This document shows, one piece after another, positions 10,771 to 22,558 of a DNA stretch of 64,000 bases (within the stretch, counting starts at the first letter, position 1; each line of letters opens with the position of its first letter). Source of the DNA: Brachypterus glaber (taxonomy: Eukaryota; Arthropoda; Insecta; Coleoptera; Kateretidae); NCBI GenBank assembly GCA_958510825.1, contig OY294047.1, positions 39,571,229-39,635,228 on the forward strand. The letters are read 5' to 3'. Under the pieces are notes generated by a model. The model was not told the DNA's origin, searched no databases, and saw only the letters and a list, made by a program, of their open reading frames with translations. The translations under genes and the position numbers were made by a program.

Positions 10771-10894
10771 TGTGTAAAGTGGAATAAGGATTTTAAATTT
10801 ATTGTAACTGTAGTTACCCCAAGCCAAAAGTCCTTTTATTACATAGATGAAGGATTATAAAGGGTGATGATTAAATTTTGTTAAAAATTGCTTA

Positions 10895-11536
10895 TACAGG
10901 ATGATCAGTAACTGGTATGCCAAAATTTAAGAAGTGATTTTACATCCAAAAATATTAAAACCAGTTTTTATAAAGGTTGGTATGAAAATGAGCCCTAAGG
11001 AAGCTACGACCCTTCGAAGATGTACTTATTGAATGGGGAACAAAAAAGTGCCAATAAAATTTTAATGATTCAGGCCGGTTTTTCATTAAAAACTAAACAA
11101 AAAAGTATTCTTCATCGAAACACCTGAATTTAATATTAAAGCACATAGCCTTTTAAAAAGTAACATTTTTGGTAGCACCAAATGTTACTTCCTTAATTGC
11201 ATTTTTTATTTGAAAAAAGTTGTTCCTACACTTACACTATATGACATTTTTTATATATTTTTACTCCCGGAATCTATATTTTTTACAAAAAATCCAAAAA
11301 ATACCAGAAAAAAGTTTGAGGCAAAAATCTGTTAAGCCTCACACATGCAAAACTTCATGGCGCAAGCTTAAAGGGTACCAGAGTTATTAATTAAAATTAT
11401 TTTTAGTAAAATTTTGAAGGGCCGCAGCGCCCTTACGGCTTATTTCCGGACCAGCCTTTATAGGAATTTTTGTTGATATTTTGGGATGCAGAATCACCTC
11501 TTAAATTTTGGTATGCCAGTTTCTGATCACCCTGTA
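10895..11536. mobile_element. Complete foldback MITE (family FB-A) with TA duplication
   Basis: The terminal inverted repeats begin TACAGGATGATCAGTAACTG and end with the matching CAGTTTCTGATCACCCTGTA, and continue inward for about 130 bp. TA lies directly outside both ends (10893-10894 and 11537-11538). A 28-bp internal hairpin (GTAACATTTTT ... AAATGTTAC) is shared with the partial copy at 401-706. No ORF, so it is non-autonomous. Confidence 0.85.
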
Positions 11537-12354
11537 TAGCATACCCATGCGTCATATACATAAAATAATGAGATGAGATTGATGTACTCCTGCGCGTCAT
11601 CTATTGCTACTCATTTATTCTCCTAAGGCTGGAGACTTTAAATGTTACAGAGTTGACTCTTGGTACTGAAGAGGGCCAGCAGCCCGAAATTGCAGTCTAC
11701 CGATCACTCTGATGATTAGAAAATTGATGATTAATGGTATATGATTTTTCAAACAAAAATAAATAAATAATAATAAATAATAAATATTTAAATAATATTT
11801 TTATAATTTTGTTTAGAATTAAAAATTTATGTTCCTTAAAATGCGTTAAAGAACTATTTTATATACATGTATGTAAAAATAGTTTACTTTATATTTTCTA
11901 TTATATAATAAAATAACTCAAGACTGCAGCTTATATTAAAATCCAAAAAAACATAAATCCTATTTATATTCCGTACAAGAAGAAATTTCTAAAATATTAC
12001 TTTAATATCTCAGAAACAAAAGTTGTGTTTTTCAATTTCGAATTACGTAGCAGGCGACTATAAAAACAATAAATTTGCTAAATTGATTTTACAGCCGTTT
12101 CACCCCATTTATTTACAATTCGAAATTATTTATTCGGCGACTTAAAAAACAAACATGGATTAGTTGAAGGCTTTAGGGTCAAACCATAGACAAAATAACA
12201 AACTAGAATGATTTTTGACCGTCTGCGCATACTTCTACTATTATATATTTTTTTCGCTAACTTTTTTTTACGGCGTACTACAATGATCACTTCTTTTTAA
12301 GGCGTACAATGATGAACACATTTTTTTACTGTAAAAAATAGATCAATTTTACAT
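11537..12354. other. Gene-free stretch
   Basis: No supported gene; an AATAAATAAT-rich low-complexity tract lies at about 11755-11800. Confidence 0.5.
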
Positions 12355-13195
12355 ATCGTCGGCTAACAAGTAAAAGGCACTAAGTCACTTTTTTGCAAAA
12401 ATGGGATTTTAATGGCACTGTAATTAATTTTTGATGATCTATGTATGGGTAAACCAAACTAACTTCTAGGCGGACTGCCAAGGGAGTTACCCACTATACA
12501 AAACGCACCAATTTGATTTTGATTAAAATTTTATCTGGCAATAGTCACTTAGTGCACTTAGTGCGTTTTACTTGTAGATTATTTCAAATGTTTCTGCACT
12601 AAGCGACTTTCTAAAAAGAGTTAATTTATAAAAATATGATTGCTTGAATCATTTATATGATACAATATCGCTTTATTTATTGTACTGACAAACGCATTTA
12701 AATTTTGCTATGTTAAAGTTGATGGAATAGACAGAACTTTACCCGTAAAATGGCAATGCTATTTCAAAACTAAATTTGAAGGCTTCACACTAAGTTGAAA
12801 GTCTCCGTGCATTTCTGAGGGGTGTTGCACCGTGAAGTGTTTTATCATTAATAATGATTCATTATAATTATTGACTTTAGGAGATGCTTCTTTGCCGGCA
12901 CAGCTGATGGCCTCTGAAAACTGTCTTAGTTTTATAGTAAGCAGTTTCATATAATTAATACTAATACTAATACTAATTAATTATTATTATTAATTTTGGA
13001 AACGTTCTTTAAACAATCAAAAAGTCCAAACCCTTCTTTTAAAAATCTAGTTTTTGAAAATTTATGTAAACATCTTGTTTTCTACTTTATAGTTATACAT
13101 TACGTTTAATTAATAGAAGGGTTTTAATTTTAAATAGTTGTTTTTTATATTATTTTATTTAATTAGTGCTCTTTACTTGTAAGCCGACGTCGTGG
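12355..13195. mobile_element. TIR element with ends TCGTCGGCT...AGCCGACG
   Basis: The left end CGTCGGCTAACAAGTAAAAG (12357) has its inverted counterpart CTTTACTTGTAAGCCGACG at 13171-13189. The sub-terminal motif GGCACTAAGTC recurs. A 63-codon minus-strand ORF (12759-12950, ending QLSVKPSNLVLK) lies inside and is moderately protein-like, but it matches nothing I recognise and may be debris of an element-encoded gene. Confidence 0.55.
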
Positions 13196-13445
13196 ACCTA
13201 CAAGTAAAAGGCACTAAGTCCATGTCTTTTTTCAAATTTAGTTGAATTAAACTACTTCAATTTTTCTTTATTTACCTACAAATGGGACATTATTATGTCC
13301 AAACATGTCATTGTAATTTGTGGTAGTTTTTTTCCAAAAACAATTATTACAAAAATTAAAAAACAACAATGAAAGTTAAATTTGTCAATATCTCAAAACC
13401 ATGTTTTTGGACTTAGTGCTCTTTACTTATAAGCCGACGATATTT
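13186..13445. mobile_element. Second, shorter TIR element sharing the same ends
   Basis: ACAAGTAAAAGGCACTAAGT (13200) and its inverse CTTAGTGCTCTTTACTTATA plus AGCCGACGAT (to 13442) bracket about 250 bp. It abuts the element to its left at a shared CCGACG boundary, giving the arm order left-right-left-right. Confidence 0.55.
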
Positions 13446-14526
13446 AGTGTGTTCAGTTATAAAATATTAACATTTTAGTACGCTTGAAGGAAAACATTTT
13501 TTTTTTTTTCAATTAAAATAGATCTACAGGGAAATTTTTTTTTTTGGCAGCAGTATTTTACATTAAATTCGGTTTTAGTAAAAACCTTTAAAACCACCCC
13601 GATATCAGTTATCAAGCAACAACAATTTTGGCTATAATTCCATTCTATCCAGACAAATATCTTCGATAATCGTCAAATTTTAATTTGTTGCTTGACGGAT
13701 TCAAAATCAAAATTAGCGAGTAAAAATACGTAAAAAACTGACCTGCAAAACCATTGTAAACTAGTGTTATTTATCTATTTGTAAACAAAATTAATAAAGA
13801 GATTTATCCCACTTTTATTAAAAAGTGGATATTCTAGATTTGACCTTAAAAGCTTCAATTCTAAATTATTTATGCGCCGACTTAAAAACAAACTCAGATG
13901 AGTTATTAGGTAGTGTTGGGCGTAGCGAGATGGAAAGCTTTAAGCCCGCGCAGGAAAAAAGAAACACGAAGTGAAATTATTTTTCCACTTCCTGGAATTT
14001 TTAAAAGAATTTAAAAGCATAATCTATCTTAGTGATATACTGCTTAAAAGGAGACCAAGAACTTTTAAAACACAGTCTGAATTGACAATATTTATTTTCT
14101 TAGAGAAGTTTTTTATTTTACTTCTTTTAAGTAGTTTTTTAGTTTACTAACTATATAAATCTAAATCTAATCGAATGTTGGTATACAATATTACTAAAAA
14201 TATACTTATTTCCTTATATAGAGATATCCTTTTACCAATGTTTTCATTAAATTTAATAAAAGATTATGAACATTTTTTTTATAAAAATTTTTCCCCAGAA
14301 AAACAAATGATGACCAAAAAAAAGCCTTCAATTTTTACCAAGTCTTTTAATTTAAATTTTTCGGTTTGGTTGTAGAGTTGTTCCTCCCAATGCTCCCATA
14401 ACAGGGCTCTGTATAATATACAGAATAACAGAAAAAATGTGGTGCTTTTCTCACGTAATTTCTTTACTATGATCCAAATAATGGCCATTATAGTAAATAA
14501 ATAAACCTCATGATACGAAATGTCAT

Positions 14527-14755
14527 AAAAGTTATCACAATTTTCACCCCCTTGCACCCACTTATTCCAATTTTTTTTTTCAAATAGCCACTAATTTTTT
14601 TCTAAGCCCCTTTTTAAATAAGGCTTTGGCATACACCCTTAGAAAGCTTATTAAATAACCTTTCCAACGATGTGTCACAAGAGGTAGGTTTCTATTTGAA
14701 AAAAAAAGTTGTGATGGGAGGGTGCAAGGGGGTGAAAATTTTAATAACTTTTTTT
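14527..14755. mobile_element. Foldback element with poly-C/G arms
   Basis: AAAGTTATCACAATTTTCAC followed by CCCCTTGCACCC (left) is matched by GGGTGCAAGGGGG followed by TGAAAATTTTAATAACTTT (right). Arms are about 35 bp and the loop about 150 bp. The 92-codon minus ORF at 14279-14557 overlaps it and is not supported. Confidence 0.65.
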
Positions 14756-15009
14756 ACACCAAAATTTGAAAAATTAAAAATTAAAATCGACCTGTCCGAG
14801 CGTTTTTTTAAAAGTCTTATAATTGAAAAGTAAATCGGGTGATTCCAGACTTAATGTACGCACTGTATGGATTATTGTGATATAGGAGAGCAGCCATTTT
14901 GTTTTATATAAAATTTAGCAATTCTTTTTGTTTTACATTAAAACAAATATTTTATAAATAAATAAATATTTACGTTTCTATATTTATACTTAGGTATCAT
15001 AATTTAATA

Positions 15010-15250
15010 CGTAATACAAATATTTCTAATTTTGAACCCTCCTCTCTCCATGTAAAGCTTCGTAACGCTGAAACTTACCCCCCTATAAATAAGCAACGCT
15101 AGATCCCCCCAAAAAAATGGGTTTTATCTCTTTAAAAATAATAAGGAGCATTACGTAACGATATATCAGTCCCCTTGTCCTTTCTAAAGTATCGTAATGC
15201 TAAGAATTAACCCCCACCCCCTAAGTGCGTTACATATTTTAAGTATGTCC
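15010..15250. repeat. Degenerate ACGTAACG / poly-C repeat debris
   Basis: Several blocks pairing CGTAACGCT or ATTACGTAACG with nearby ACCCCC tracts resemble the inner part of the GGGAACGTTCAAGTATTACG repeat family seen at 44.4, 47.1, 54.7 and 60.1 kb. Confidence 0.35.
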
Positions 15251-15362
15251 CCTTATAATCATTTATTATTTTTGTAAATAATAGTGCTAGATTTTTTAAA
15301 TCTCTGGGTTGGAGTACATGTATTCAAGGTTCAAATAAATGAAAACATAATATAAACAAAAG

Positions 15363-15519
15363 TTGGATACCGCTTATCTAAAAGGAACCAAGCGACATTT
15401 TTAACGAATTTTTTTTTAGGCATGGGAATAGGTTGTACTAAGAACTAAGAACCTATTCCCATGCCTAACAAAATTTATTTAAAACGGTCGCTTGGTTTCT
15501 TTTAGATAAGAGTTATCCA
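15363..15519. mobile_element. Compact foldback element (157 bp)
   Basis: The outer arms TTGGATACCGCTTATCTAAA ... TTTTAGATAAGAGTTATCCA and the inner arms TTAGGCATGGGAATAGGTT ... AACCTATTCCCATGCCTAA form one long stem with a 14-nt loop. Confidence 0.8.
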
Positions 15520-16820
15520 GTTATACTGAAAAATGCTTTATCAAACAAAAGATAAAGGAAACGTGTTTGAAGACTCATTTTTCCAGTCTATGTTTGTTTA
15601 AGAGAAAAGTTGAGACATTTTCTTTGAAAAATCAGAAATAAAAACCATATAGAATGAACTGAAAATTGTACATGAAATGGTTTATCGTTTTGTTTTCGTT
15701 CATATTACTACTACTTTGTTAAAGTTTGCGTTCACAGAAATGAGCTTAAAATATCCATCTATTCACATATATTTTTGCAAAAAAAGAACATGTTTAAAAG
15801 TATTCATGTCTTCCAAAAAAAAAATTGACAAAGACTCTTTTTTATTTTGGATCTATGTTACGTTTGCTTGAAGTATGTGCATCATTTTTATTTTCAACAT
15901 TAGATTTTTTGCTACATGAACCAGAAAAATAACTATTTTATACTATTAAGGTGGGTGAGCCAATTATTGCCCTGTTCCTAATATTGCCACCCCCTCTTAA
16001 ATTTCTTAGTTCGTCCTCTGTGTCACAGATGGCACTGCCAGTATATCTGTTATATCGAAAAGATGCCTGTAAATATGATGTATCCAGCTGGCAAAGGCGT
16101 ACATAAAAACGTAGTTCGTGTTTCGTGCTCTTCCACTATAAAAAATTGACTTTTTGACTGTCGCAAGATGGGTAGCATCGATTATTGCACGGCAAGAACG
16201 TCATAAGGAGTTCTGAATCTTGGTTCTGCTTTTTATTCGTAGAGAATCGCCAGGCCGATATGAGATTGTACGTGTAGTGCGTGGGTCTTACTAAAAACGC
16301 CAAATTATTATTTAAGTGTCCAAATTGTACCTAAACTGATATTTTTATTATGCTACTTTATTTTATTAGTAGCTTGTCAATTTTTTGTAAGTTTGTTCTT
16401 TACTCTTATTGCCAGCACAATGGTTCCTAATATTTTCAGTTTGCAAACTTTTTTAAAAAATCAATAATATTTTTTTTAAGCTACTGTAATTTGTTTATCT
16501 TTTATCTGTTAGAATAAGAAATGTTTATTGTTGATGTAGCAAAGTTTCAGGTGATTAATTAAATAGGAAGAGGTCAAGAGGTTAACCAGAGAGCAATAGC
16601 CACAAAATTGTATTTTCCAATTTTGGCAGGTTTTGTCTGACATGAGTAATACCCTCATATTACTATGCATAGTAATGATGTCCCTTTTACCACCATATTT
16701 GTTTGAGTAGTTAATGCGGTACAACACTACCCAGTAAAAGTATGTATGACATACAATGATTATATACGTCATTATAAATATAAAAGTTAATGCAAATCAG
16801 CATTTATATTTCCTTAAAAA
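15520..16820. other. Gene-free stretch upstream of the USP2-like exon
   Basis: No exon encoding the USP Cys box (a GNTCFMN-type motif) was found here or elsewhere upstream. The segment 15960-16440 is somewhat GC-richer and repeats TTCCTAATATT twice (15978, 16430), but carries no open frame worth calling. Confidence 0.45.
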
Positions 16821-16833
16821 ATCAATTAATGAG

Positions 16834-17672
16834 GTGATAAAAGAGTTGTGGTCGGAAGATTCATCTATCCGCATAGCCAAATCCAGCATTTCGCACCCCG
16901 ATTTATGGGCTATACACAGCAGGACGCACAAGAATTTCTGCGGTATCTTTTAGAGGGACTTCACGAGGATGTCAACAGGGTCACAGAAAAACCTAAACCT
17001 ATTTTGACCAAAAGAGTTAAAAAAATAAGTAATAACGAAAAATCTGCAGAGTCATGGGTTAGATACCTCCCGATAGAAGACTCTAGCATTTTTGACCTCT
17101 TCGCCGGCCAAATCAAATCCACTCTTAAGTGCACCCATTGCGGCCATTGTTCCGTCACATTTGAACCATTCTGGGACCTTTCTCTTCCTCTCCCACAACG
17201 GACCGGTCAGTTAAGGCTGACAGAATGTTTAGAATTCTTCACTCGGGAAGAGACGTTGGACAACGATGAAAAGCCTACATGTTCTGGATGCAACGAGAGC
17301 CGAAAATGCACAAAATCCTTTAGAATTCAAAAACTCCCGAAAATCTTAGTAATCCACCTCAAACGCTTCTCCCAAAGTGAACAGTTCCAGAGAAAGTTCA
17401 GCGTCACCGTAGACTTCCCTTTAACAGGTTTAGATATGAACAATTATACCGCAGAGTCCGTCACACCCTGCAGATACAACTTATACGCTATTTCAAATCA
17501 CAGTGGTACCACTTATAGCGGTCACTACACCACCTACTGTAAACATCCCTATAATTACACATGGCACGAATACAACGACTCTAGGGTATCTTCAATTTCA
17601 CCAACATCCATCGTATCAGGGGATGCTTACATATTATTTTACGAACAAGAAGGTCAGAAATCATATATTTGA
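16834..17672 (+). CDS. USP2/USP21-like ubiquitin carboxyl-terminal hydrolase, catalytic domain exon (frame-broken, 5'-incomplete)
   Basis: Peptidase C19 (USP) domain that would remove ubiquitin from target proteins. From about 16875 the frame is open for about 265 residues. It shows RFMGYTQQDAQEFLRYLLEG (QQDAQEF box), a zinc ribbon (C-T-H-C at 17130-17141, C-S-G-C at 17280-17291), LPKILVIHLKRFS, and the catalytic-His box NHSGTTYSGHYTTYC with the partner WHEYNDSRV near the C-terminus. The stop is TGA 17670-17672. Just upstream (16834-16866) the conserved VIKELWSEDSS segment is read in a different frame, so about 10-20 bp around 16867-16880 look deleted or mis-sequenced. The Cys-box part is not in the window. 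It is either the last exon of a real gene with one defect or a 5'-truncated retrocopy. A 10-bp repeat AAAAATCAAT on both sides (16816, 17839) is weak support for the latter. Confidence 0.85.
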
Positions 17673-18360
17673 AGAGTTTATTTTATTATTCTTTTTTTTT
17701 ACTTATTTGTTATTATTATTTTACTTGATTGTTAATTAATTTTTTTTTAAGTTACTATGTACATTTTATTAATCAATTATAACTATATTGTATAATAATA
17801 ATAATAATAAAAAAATTAATAAATATCTAATTAAACAAAAATCAATAACCATAAAACCATAGAATATAACAATAATAAAAACGACAACAAAACTATTAAA
17901 TAGTACGCCTCCTGTTTAGGAAAATGTGTCAACAGCAATCGGTTTTATGATATGGACACTTATTAGTGGTAACGACGATTTTTACGACCACTAAAAGTCA
18001 GAACCCAACCAAAAATAAAAGCGTTTATGGCACTCATCTTATTGCCATACTAAATGCACCCTTGTTGACTACCGGTGTCTTTAAAGTTTACAATTGCATG
18101 TTTTTGTGCCTATTGTATTGATTTTTATTAGGTTTTATACGTTTGGCTACGACTCCGTATAGTTTAGGTATAAAAATTGTGATACCCTAGTACTCCAGGT
18201 GCTAGAATTAAAAATTATTCATGGTCGGGTTTAAATCAATGCAAATATAATCAAATAATTTAATCATACAATTTATTGCGTATATTAGGCCCTTACTTTT
18301 TAATAAGATATCTTAGTAGTTCTAAATATTCTACATAATTGACCTACGTGGAGTGATAGT
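17673..18360. other. AT-rich 3' flank of the USP2-like exon
   Basis: T-rich and AATAAT-rich sequence, with AATAAA-like signals near 17800 and 17817, could serve as the 3' UTR. No other feature is recognised. Confidence 0.4.
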
Positions 18361-18435
18361 GAGAACTGAGTTTAAAATAAGCTTAGGCTTATTTGTGGCT
18401 CTCCATGACTTACCGTGAATATATATATATATGAA

Positions 18436-18466
<31 letters not shown>

Positions 18467-18475
18467 AGTATTAAA
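18361..18475 (+). mobile_element. LINE 3'-end fragment with (AAAT)n tail
   Basis: The block TTATTTGTGGCTCTCCATGAC, an AT run and (AAAT)8-like tail (18433-18475) match the 3' ends at 39840-39957 and 61934-62030. Only about 110 bp remain. Confidence 0.6.
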
Positions 18476-18533
18476 AAAATACCTTGCCCAGTAAAAGAGC
18501 TTTCCCATTTTTCACCTCCGGATTTTTTATTAT

Positions 18534-19004
18534 CAGATTCAATTCCAGCAACCATAAAAACCTTAATATACCAATTTTCACGAAAACTACCCTCTGCCCC
18601 TTTAAGGGTACAGTTAGAATGTTTTTATAATCAGATTCAATTTCAACAACCTCAAAAACCCCAATATAACAATTTTCACGAAAACTACCCCCCACTCCTC
18701 AGGGGGTGGATTTAGAAAAAAATTATTAGCAGATTCACTTTCAGCAACCTCAAAAACCCCAATACACCAGTTTTTACGAAAACTACCCCCACCCCTCAGG
18801 GGGTGAAATTAGAAAAGTGTATTATCAGATTCATATTCGTCGACCCCAAAAACCCCTATATACCAATTTTGAAGAAAATAATAATATTGAAAAATATTTA
18901 CCCCCTCACCCCCTCGGGAGTAGAATATGAAAATTTTTTTTCAGGTTCAATTTCAGAAACCTTAAAAACCCATATATAGAAATTTTCAAATTTTTCTAAA
19001 TAAA
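18534..19004 (+). repeat. 98-bp minisatellite, five diverged units
   Basis: Units start with CAGATTCA or a close variant at 18534, 18632, 18730, 18826 and 18942. Each contains CAACCTCAAAAACCCCAATA, then TTTTCACGAAAACTACCCCC, then CTCAGGGGGTG or its decay. Spacing is 98, 98, 96 and 116 bp. The short minus-strand ORFs here are by-products of the repeat. Confidence 0.85.
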
Positions 19005-19260
19005 AAAGTATTTTTCCCCATTTGCCCCCTTGCCGCACCCCAATGTCTATCAAAAACAATCCCGAGCGAGAACTTTTGGTAAAATACCTGTATGCCAAAT
19101 TTAAAGTCTCTAGCTTAAAGCGTTTTTAAGTTATCGTGCCCACAAGATTTCCCGGACAGACCGACCGACCGATCGACTGACAGAGCGAGAATTTTTTTTT
19201 TTTTGCTCGAAATTGATATATCGACATAAAACGTCATAAAACGCAAAAATACACAAAAAA
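19005..19260 (+). repeat. Dispersed repeat (family DR-1)
   Basis: It shares CAAAAACAATCCCGAGC-type, CAAATTTAAAGTCT, GAGTTATCG-like and TTTCCCGGACAGACC blocks with 47395-47620, in the same order and orientation. It carries tandem GACC units at 19158-19172. Confidence 0.7.
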
Positions 19261-19916
19261 AAGATTTGAAAATATTTGCACGAATACAAGGCTTTCCGAA
19301 ATTTTTAAAATTTTCAAACTGGGAAAGCAATATATATTTCCTTGTAAAGTTGTACTTAGGTACCTTCACCAGCTCTCTAGCAATTAAAATTTCTTTAAAA
19401 ATCTATAATCATTACCATTTATTTAAAAAAATCTGGATTGGATGGATTGGATCGTACACTAATCGTACTTACAATGCTAAGATAAAATTTACAAATAAAA
19501 AAAATACATACAATATATTTAATAAATCTGTGCTACTACTGCAGTGTCCTGCCATCTATAGAAAAGCTTTGGAACAAGGCTACTCAAAACCAACCTCTTA
19601 CTTACCTAAAACTACCCTATACGAATAAACCCCATCAAAAGACCATTCTAATGTCGCCACAATATCCCTAAGTAAAATATGAAATCCGATCCACATATTT
19701 TAATAATAACTATACAGAGGGTTGCACATTTATTTACATACATTTTTTTTAAACATTCTTCAAATTCTATTTCTTTTAGTTTTTCAAAATTCAAAAGTTT
19801 GAAAAAACCTATATAATTTATAAATTAATTATTAGCAATAGTTACTTAGTAACTATTTTAAAAGTTAAGGCTCAATAACACCAAATTAATCTAGCATACC
19901 TAACTTATCATATATT

Positions 19917-20055
19917 GTTTGACACACGGTTTTAAAGTTAACGAAATAATGTGTGTGCCTCACACTTGCACGCACCCTGCCTTATGACGCTTTATTCGTA
20001 AAGTTGAGAGCGTGCTAGCCTTTTCTCGTCGTAGCTTACTTACCGTGTGTCAGAC
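19917..20055. mobile_element. Short MITE, GTTTGACACACGGT ends (copy 1)
   Basis: The 14-bp terminal inverted repeats GTTTGACACACGGT / ACCGTGTGTCAGAC also bound the copy at 26944-27070. The interior is GC-richer and shares TCGTCGTAG near the right end. No ORF. Confidence 0.8.
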
Positions 20056-20309
20056 TATACTGTTGTATAATTCGAATTATAACATTTAGTGTCTCCCTTT
20101 ATCTGAGATATTTTACTTCTGTTAAAATTTATTTGTAAATGGTTATAGGAGTTGGTATAGTATTGTTTTGGTCTAATATTCCTATAATCTTTGTATATTG
20201 TGTTCTAGACATAACAGAAAACTGTAAGCATTATATTTGAACATTTATCCATGTTTACATTGCCAGACTAAAAACAGAGTTATGAGCATGACCACTGGAA
20301 TGCTTGTAT

Positions 20310-20420
20310 TTCAGACCCCCTGAAATGATGAATAGCCCCAACTGTCAGAGAGAAAGATTATTGAGATATCCTTTCTTCTTCCATGGCCGACCAAGACAAA
20401 CTAAAGTGGTTTTCTAATAG
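20310..20420 (+). other. Weak exon-like segment
   Basis: The acceptor TGCTTGTATTTCAG (ending 20311) is followed by a 34-codon open frame (PPEMMNSPNCQRERLLRYPF and onward) to a stop at about 20417. There is no good donor and no recognised protein. Confidence 0.2.
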
Positions 20421-20530
20421 GACAGGTTTTCTAGATTAATAATTGTATTATGTGGACGCATTGCCGTAGTAAAATTAACTGATAAAGACACAAAAAGAAG
20501 GAGTATTAACATAAAGAAATCTTCACTTAT

Positions 20531-20658
20531 ACAATGTGATTCAGAAATAGTCTCCCTTAGGAATCATTTCCGGACCAACCTTTTCAGGGACTTTTTTCAT
20601 ATTTTTGGACCTAGAATCGCCCCCTAAATTTTGTAACCTATTTCTGAACCACCCTATA
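20531..20658. mobile_element. Short deletion copy of family FB-A
   Basis: The left end GATTCAGAAATAG and right end CTATTTCTGAACCACCCTAT are inverted. The right side carries GGACCTAGAATCGCCCCCTA and TTTCCGGACCAACC, the FB-A subterminal blocks in reverse. Confidence 0.75.
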
Positions 20659-21369
20659 TAGTTATCTTTTCTTCTCTTTGAAATTAATTTTTTTCTATAT
20701 TAAAATGGTTATCATTTAATCCCATGCAAAAGACATGAATTATTACTTAAACCTCAAAATAATGAAACTAAAACTTCTAAGGACGAATTAATGTAAATCT
20801 TTAGTACTCTAAAATACAGAAAGTGAAAACTGCTCATTCGTACAGGGATTCTGATTTAACCTCAATTCCTAATGGAATTTTCACCTTTATAGATATCGGA
20901 ATTATACCTAATTTAGTAGTAAAATTCCGGTTAGAATGATTTAACTAAAATGAAAATGAGATATGCGCCAAAGATTTAGGAGCTCCCATTTGGGTCTTGT
21001 TTAAGTTAAATCATTTTAGTATTATAAATAATTATTAAAATGCTTTAAATAAAAGTAGGTTCAGTTCATTAATTTTTTTAATTTAGCACATAATTTTTTA
21101 TGCTCCCAAGGAAAAAAAGTAAGATTTCAAGCCCTTTAAATTTTTCACTTATACAAAAATTACAGACAATTTTCAACGATTTTTTACGATTTATGGGTAT
21201 TTTACGAATTTTAGGGGCCCAATTAGCACCCCTAGAAAAGTTTTTTCTCTCTCATCTCATATTTTCAGAATTTTCTAGTTACATCCAAATGAAAATTTTA
21301 AGATAATACAAATATATATGATTGCAATCTTGGTCAAGATAATTAATATTAGAACCAATCACAATCAAT
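20659..21369. other. Gene-free stretch
   Basis: Nothing supported; the 68-codon ORF at 21100-21306 is Phe/Leu/Ile-rich and without splice context. Confidence 0.5.
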
Positions 21370-21690
21370 TTTCATGAATACTGTAACATACTTTAAACTA
21401 GATCAGTAATACAACTTAACAACAACTCAAAGTATACCATACTATAAGTGTGATATGGTTTACCAAATGTTACAGTAATTTTTACTATAACATGCAAGTA
21501 TTAATAAACACATGTTGCGTGGGGATCCAAATGTACCAGCACGGTGTCTATGTTAGTATGACAACATTTTGTATACAATACACACATTGCAGTATTTAAT
21601 ATAATAAGTAAAGTATTAAATACCAATGGTGGCGATATAAATAAAAGATATGTATTAACAAATAACATTCAGTATTAAAAATACAACGAA
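21370..21690. mobile_element. Half copy of foldback family FB-B
   Basis: It matches the right half of 9364-10180 over most of its length (CAGTAATACAACTTAAC, TGTTGCGTGGGGATCCAAAT, AATACCAATGGTGGCGATAT). It shows the empty target site lacking the 66-bp insertion found in the 9.8-kb copy. Confidence 0.85.
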
Positions 21691-22558
21691 ATTTTCTGTG
21701 CATAAAAATCAAAAGTACTAAATAGTTATTGATTATGAAATCAAATATTGTACACATGATGAGTAAAGCAAATGCACAATTTACCCTTTATGGACGAACG
21801 TCCCTGCTCATTGGACATTTCAGTATACCTTAGCAACTGTTATCCTGTCCAAAATAAAATGTGTTAATCTGCTTGGTAAATTACGAGTCTGGAAGGCGCG
21901 TAGCTTGTTTTTCAGGCAACCAACTGGTCTCACATCTTTCTTTTTGTCCCTACCTTTAAAACGACCATATTAATGGTCGAAATTTAATTGTTGCAAGCTG
22001 ATATGTTTATTAAAATACCGCTTTTGGTTACAATCGTAACGATCTTTTGATCTTTTTTTCAGTGAATCTTTATGGGAATTTATTTTTGAATAAAAAACAT
22101 ATCTGATAGGTACAAATATATTTTATACATTCTTTTCAGAACATATTTATTGTGTCCAAAGAAATTTTTCCTTTTTCAAAAAAGAAAAAAAGATTGTCTT
22201 TAGCGGCAAGAGCGGTCACTGATGACCGACAAGTAATATCCCACCAGGCCAGAGCGGTCCAGGGCCGTAACCAGAAAAAATCTTAGGGGGGCTCAGCCCC
22301 CGGGTGGTAAGGAATGAGCTCATTCGCCATTTTTTAAAATTGCTATATTTTAATGTTTTTTATATTTTAACCATAACAGTTTTTAAGCCAATTCCTTGGT
22401 TTATTTTTTGTTCCAAATGTTTTTAATCATGTAGGTATATGTATATTTGTCCATGCCTTTTTAGTGAAACAAGCGAAACTTTTTGAAAATCTTAAGGTTT
22501 GGACCTTTTCAGATATCTATAGATCTTATAGGTATTTCACCTTATTGGAAAACCAGTT
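21691..22558. other. Gene-free stretch with a GC-richer patch
   Basis: At 22195-22320 sit a small hairpin (GCGGTCACTGATGACCG) and a GGGGGGCTCAGCCCCC block like those in the ends of insect DNA transposons. No gene is recognised. Confidence 0.4.

Noticed and set aside
16756..16953. Separate 65-codon gene at the USP2-like locus
   Set aside because: Only its middle (VIKELWSEDSS) is meaningful, as the out-of-frame start of the USP domain; the rest is intron-like sequence and shadow frame.
20310..20420. A firm gene call at 20.3 kb
   Set aside because: Acceptor and 34-codon frame only; left as a weak exon-like segment.
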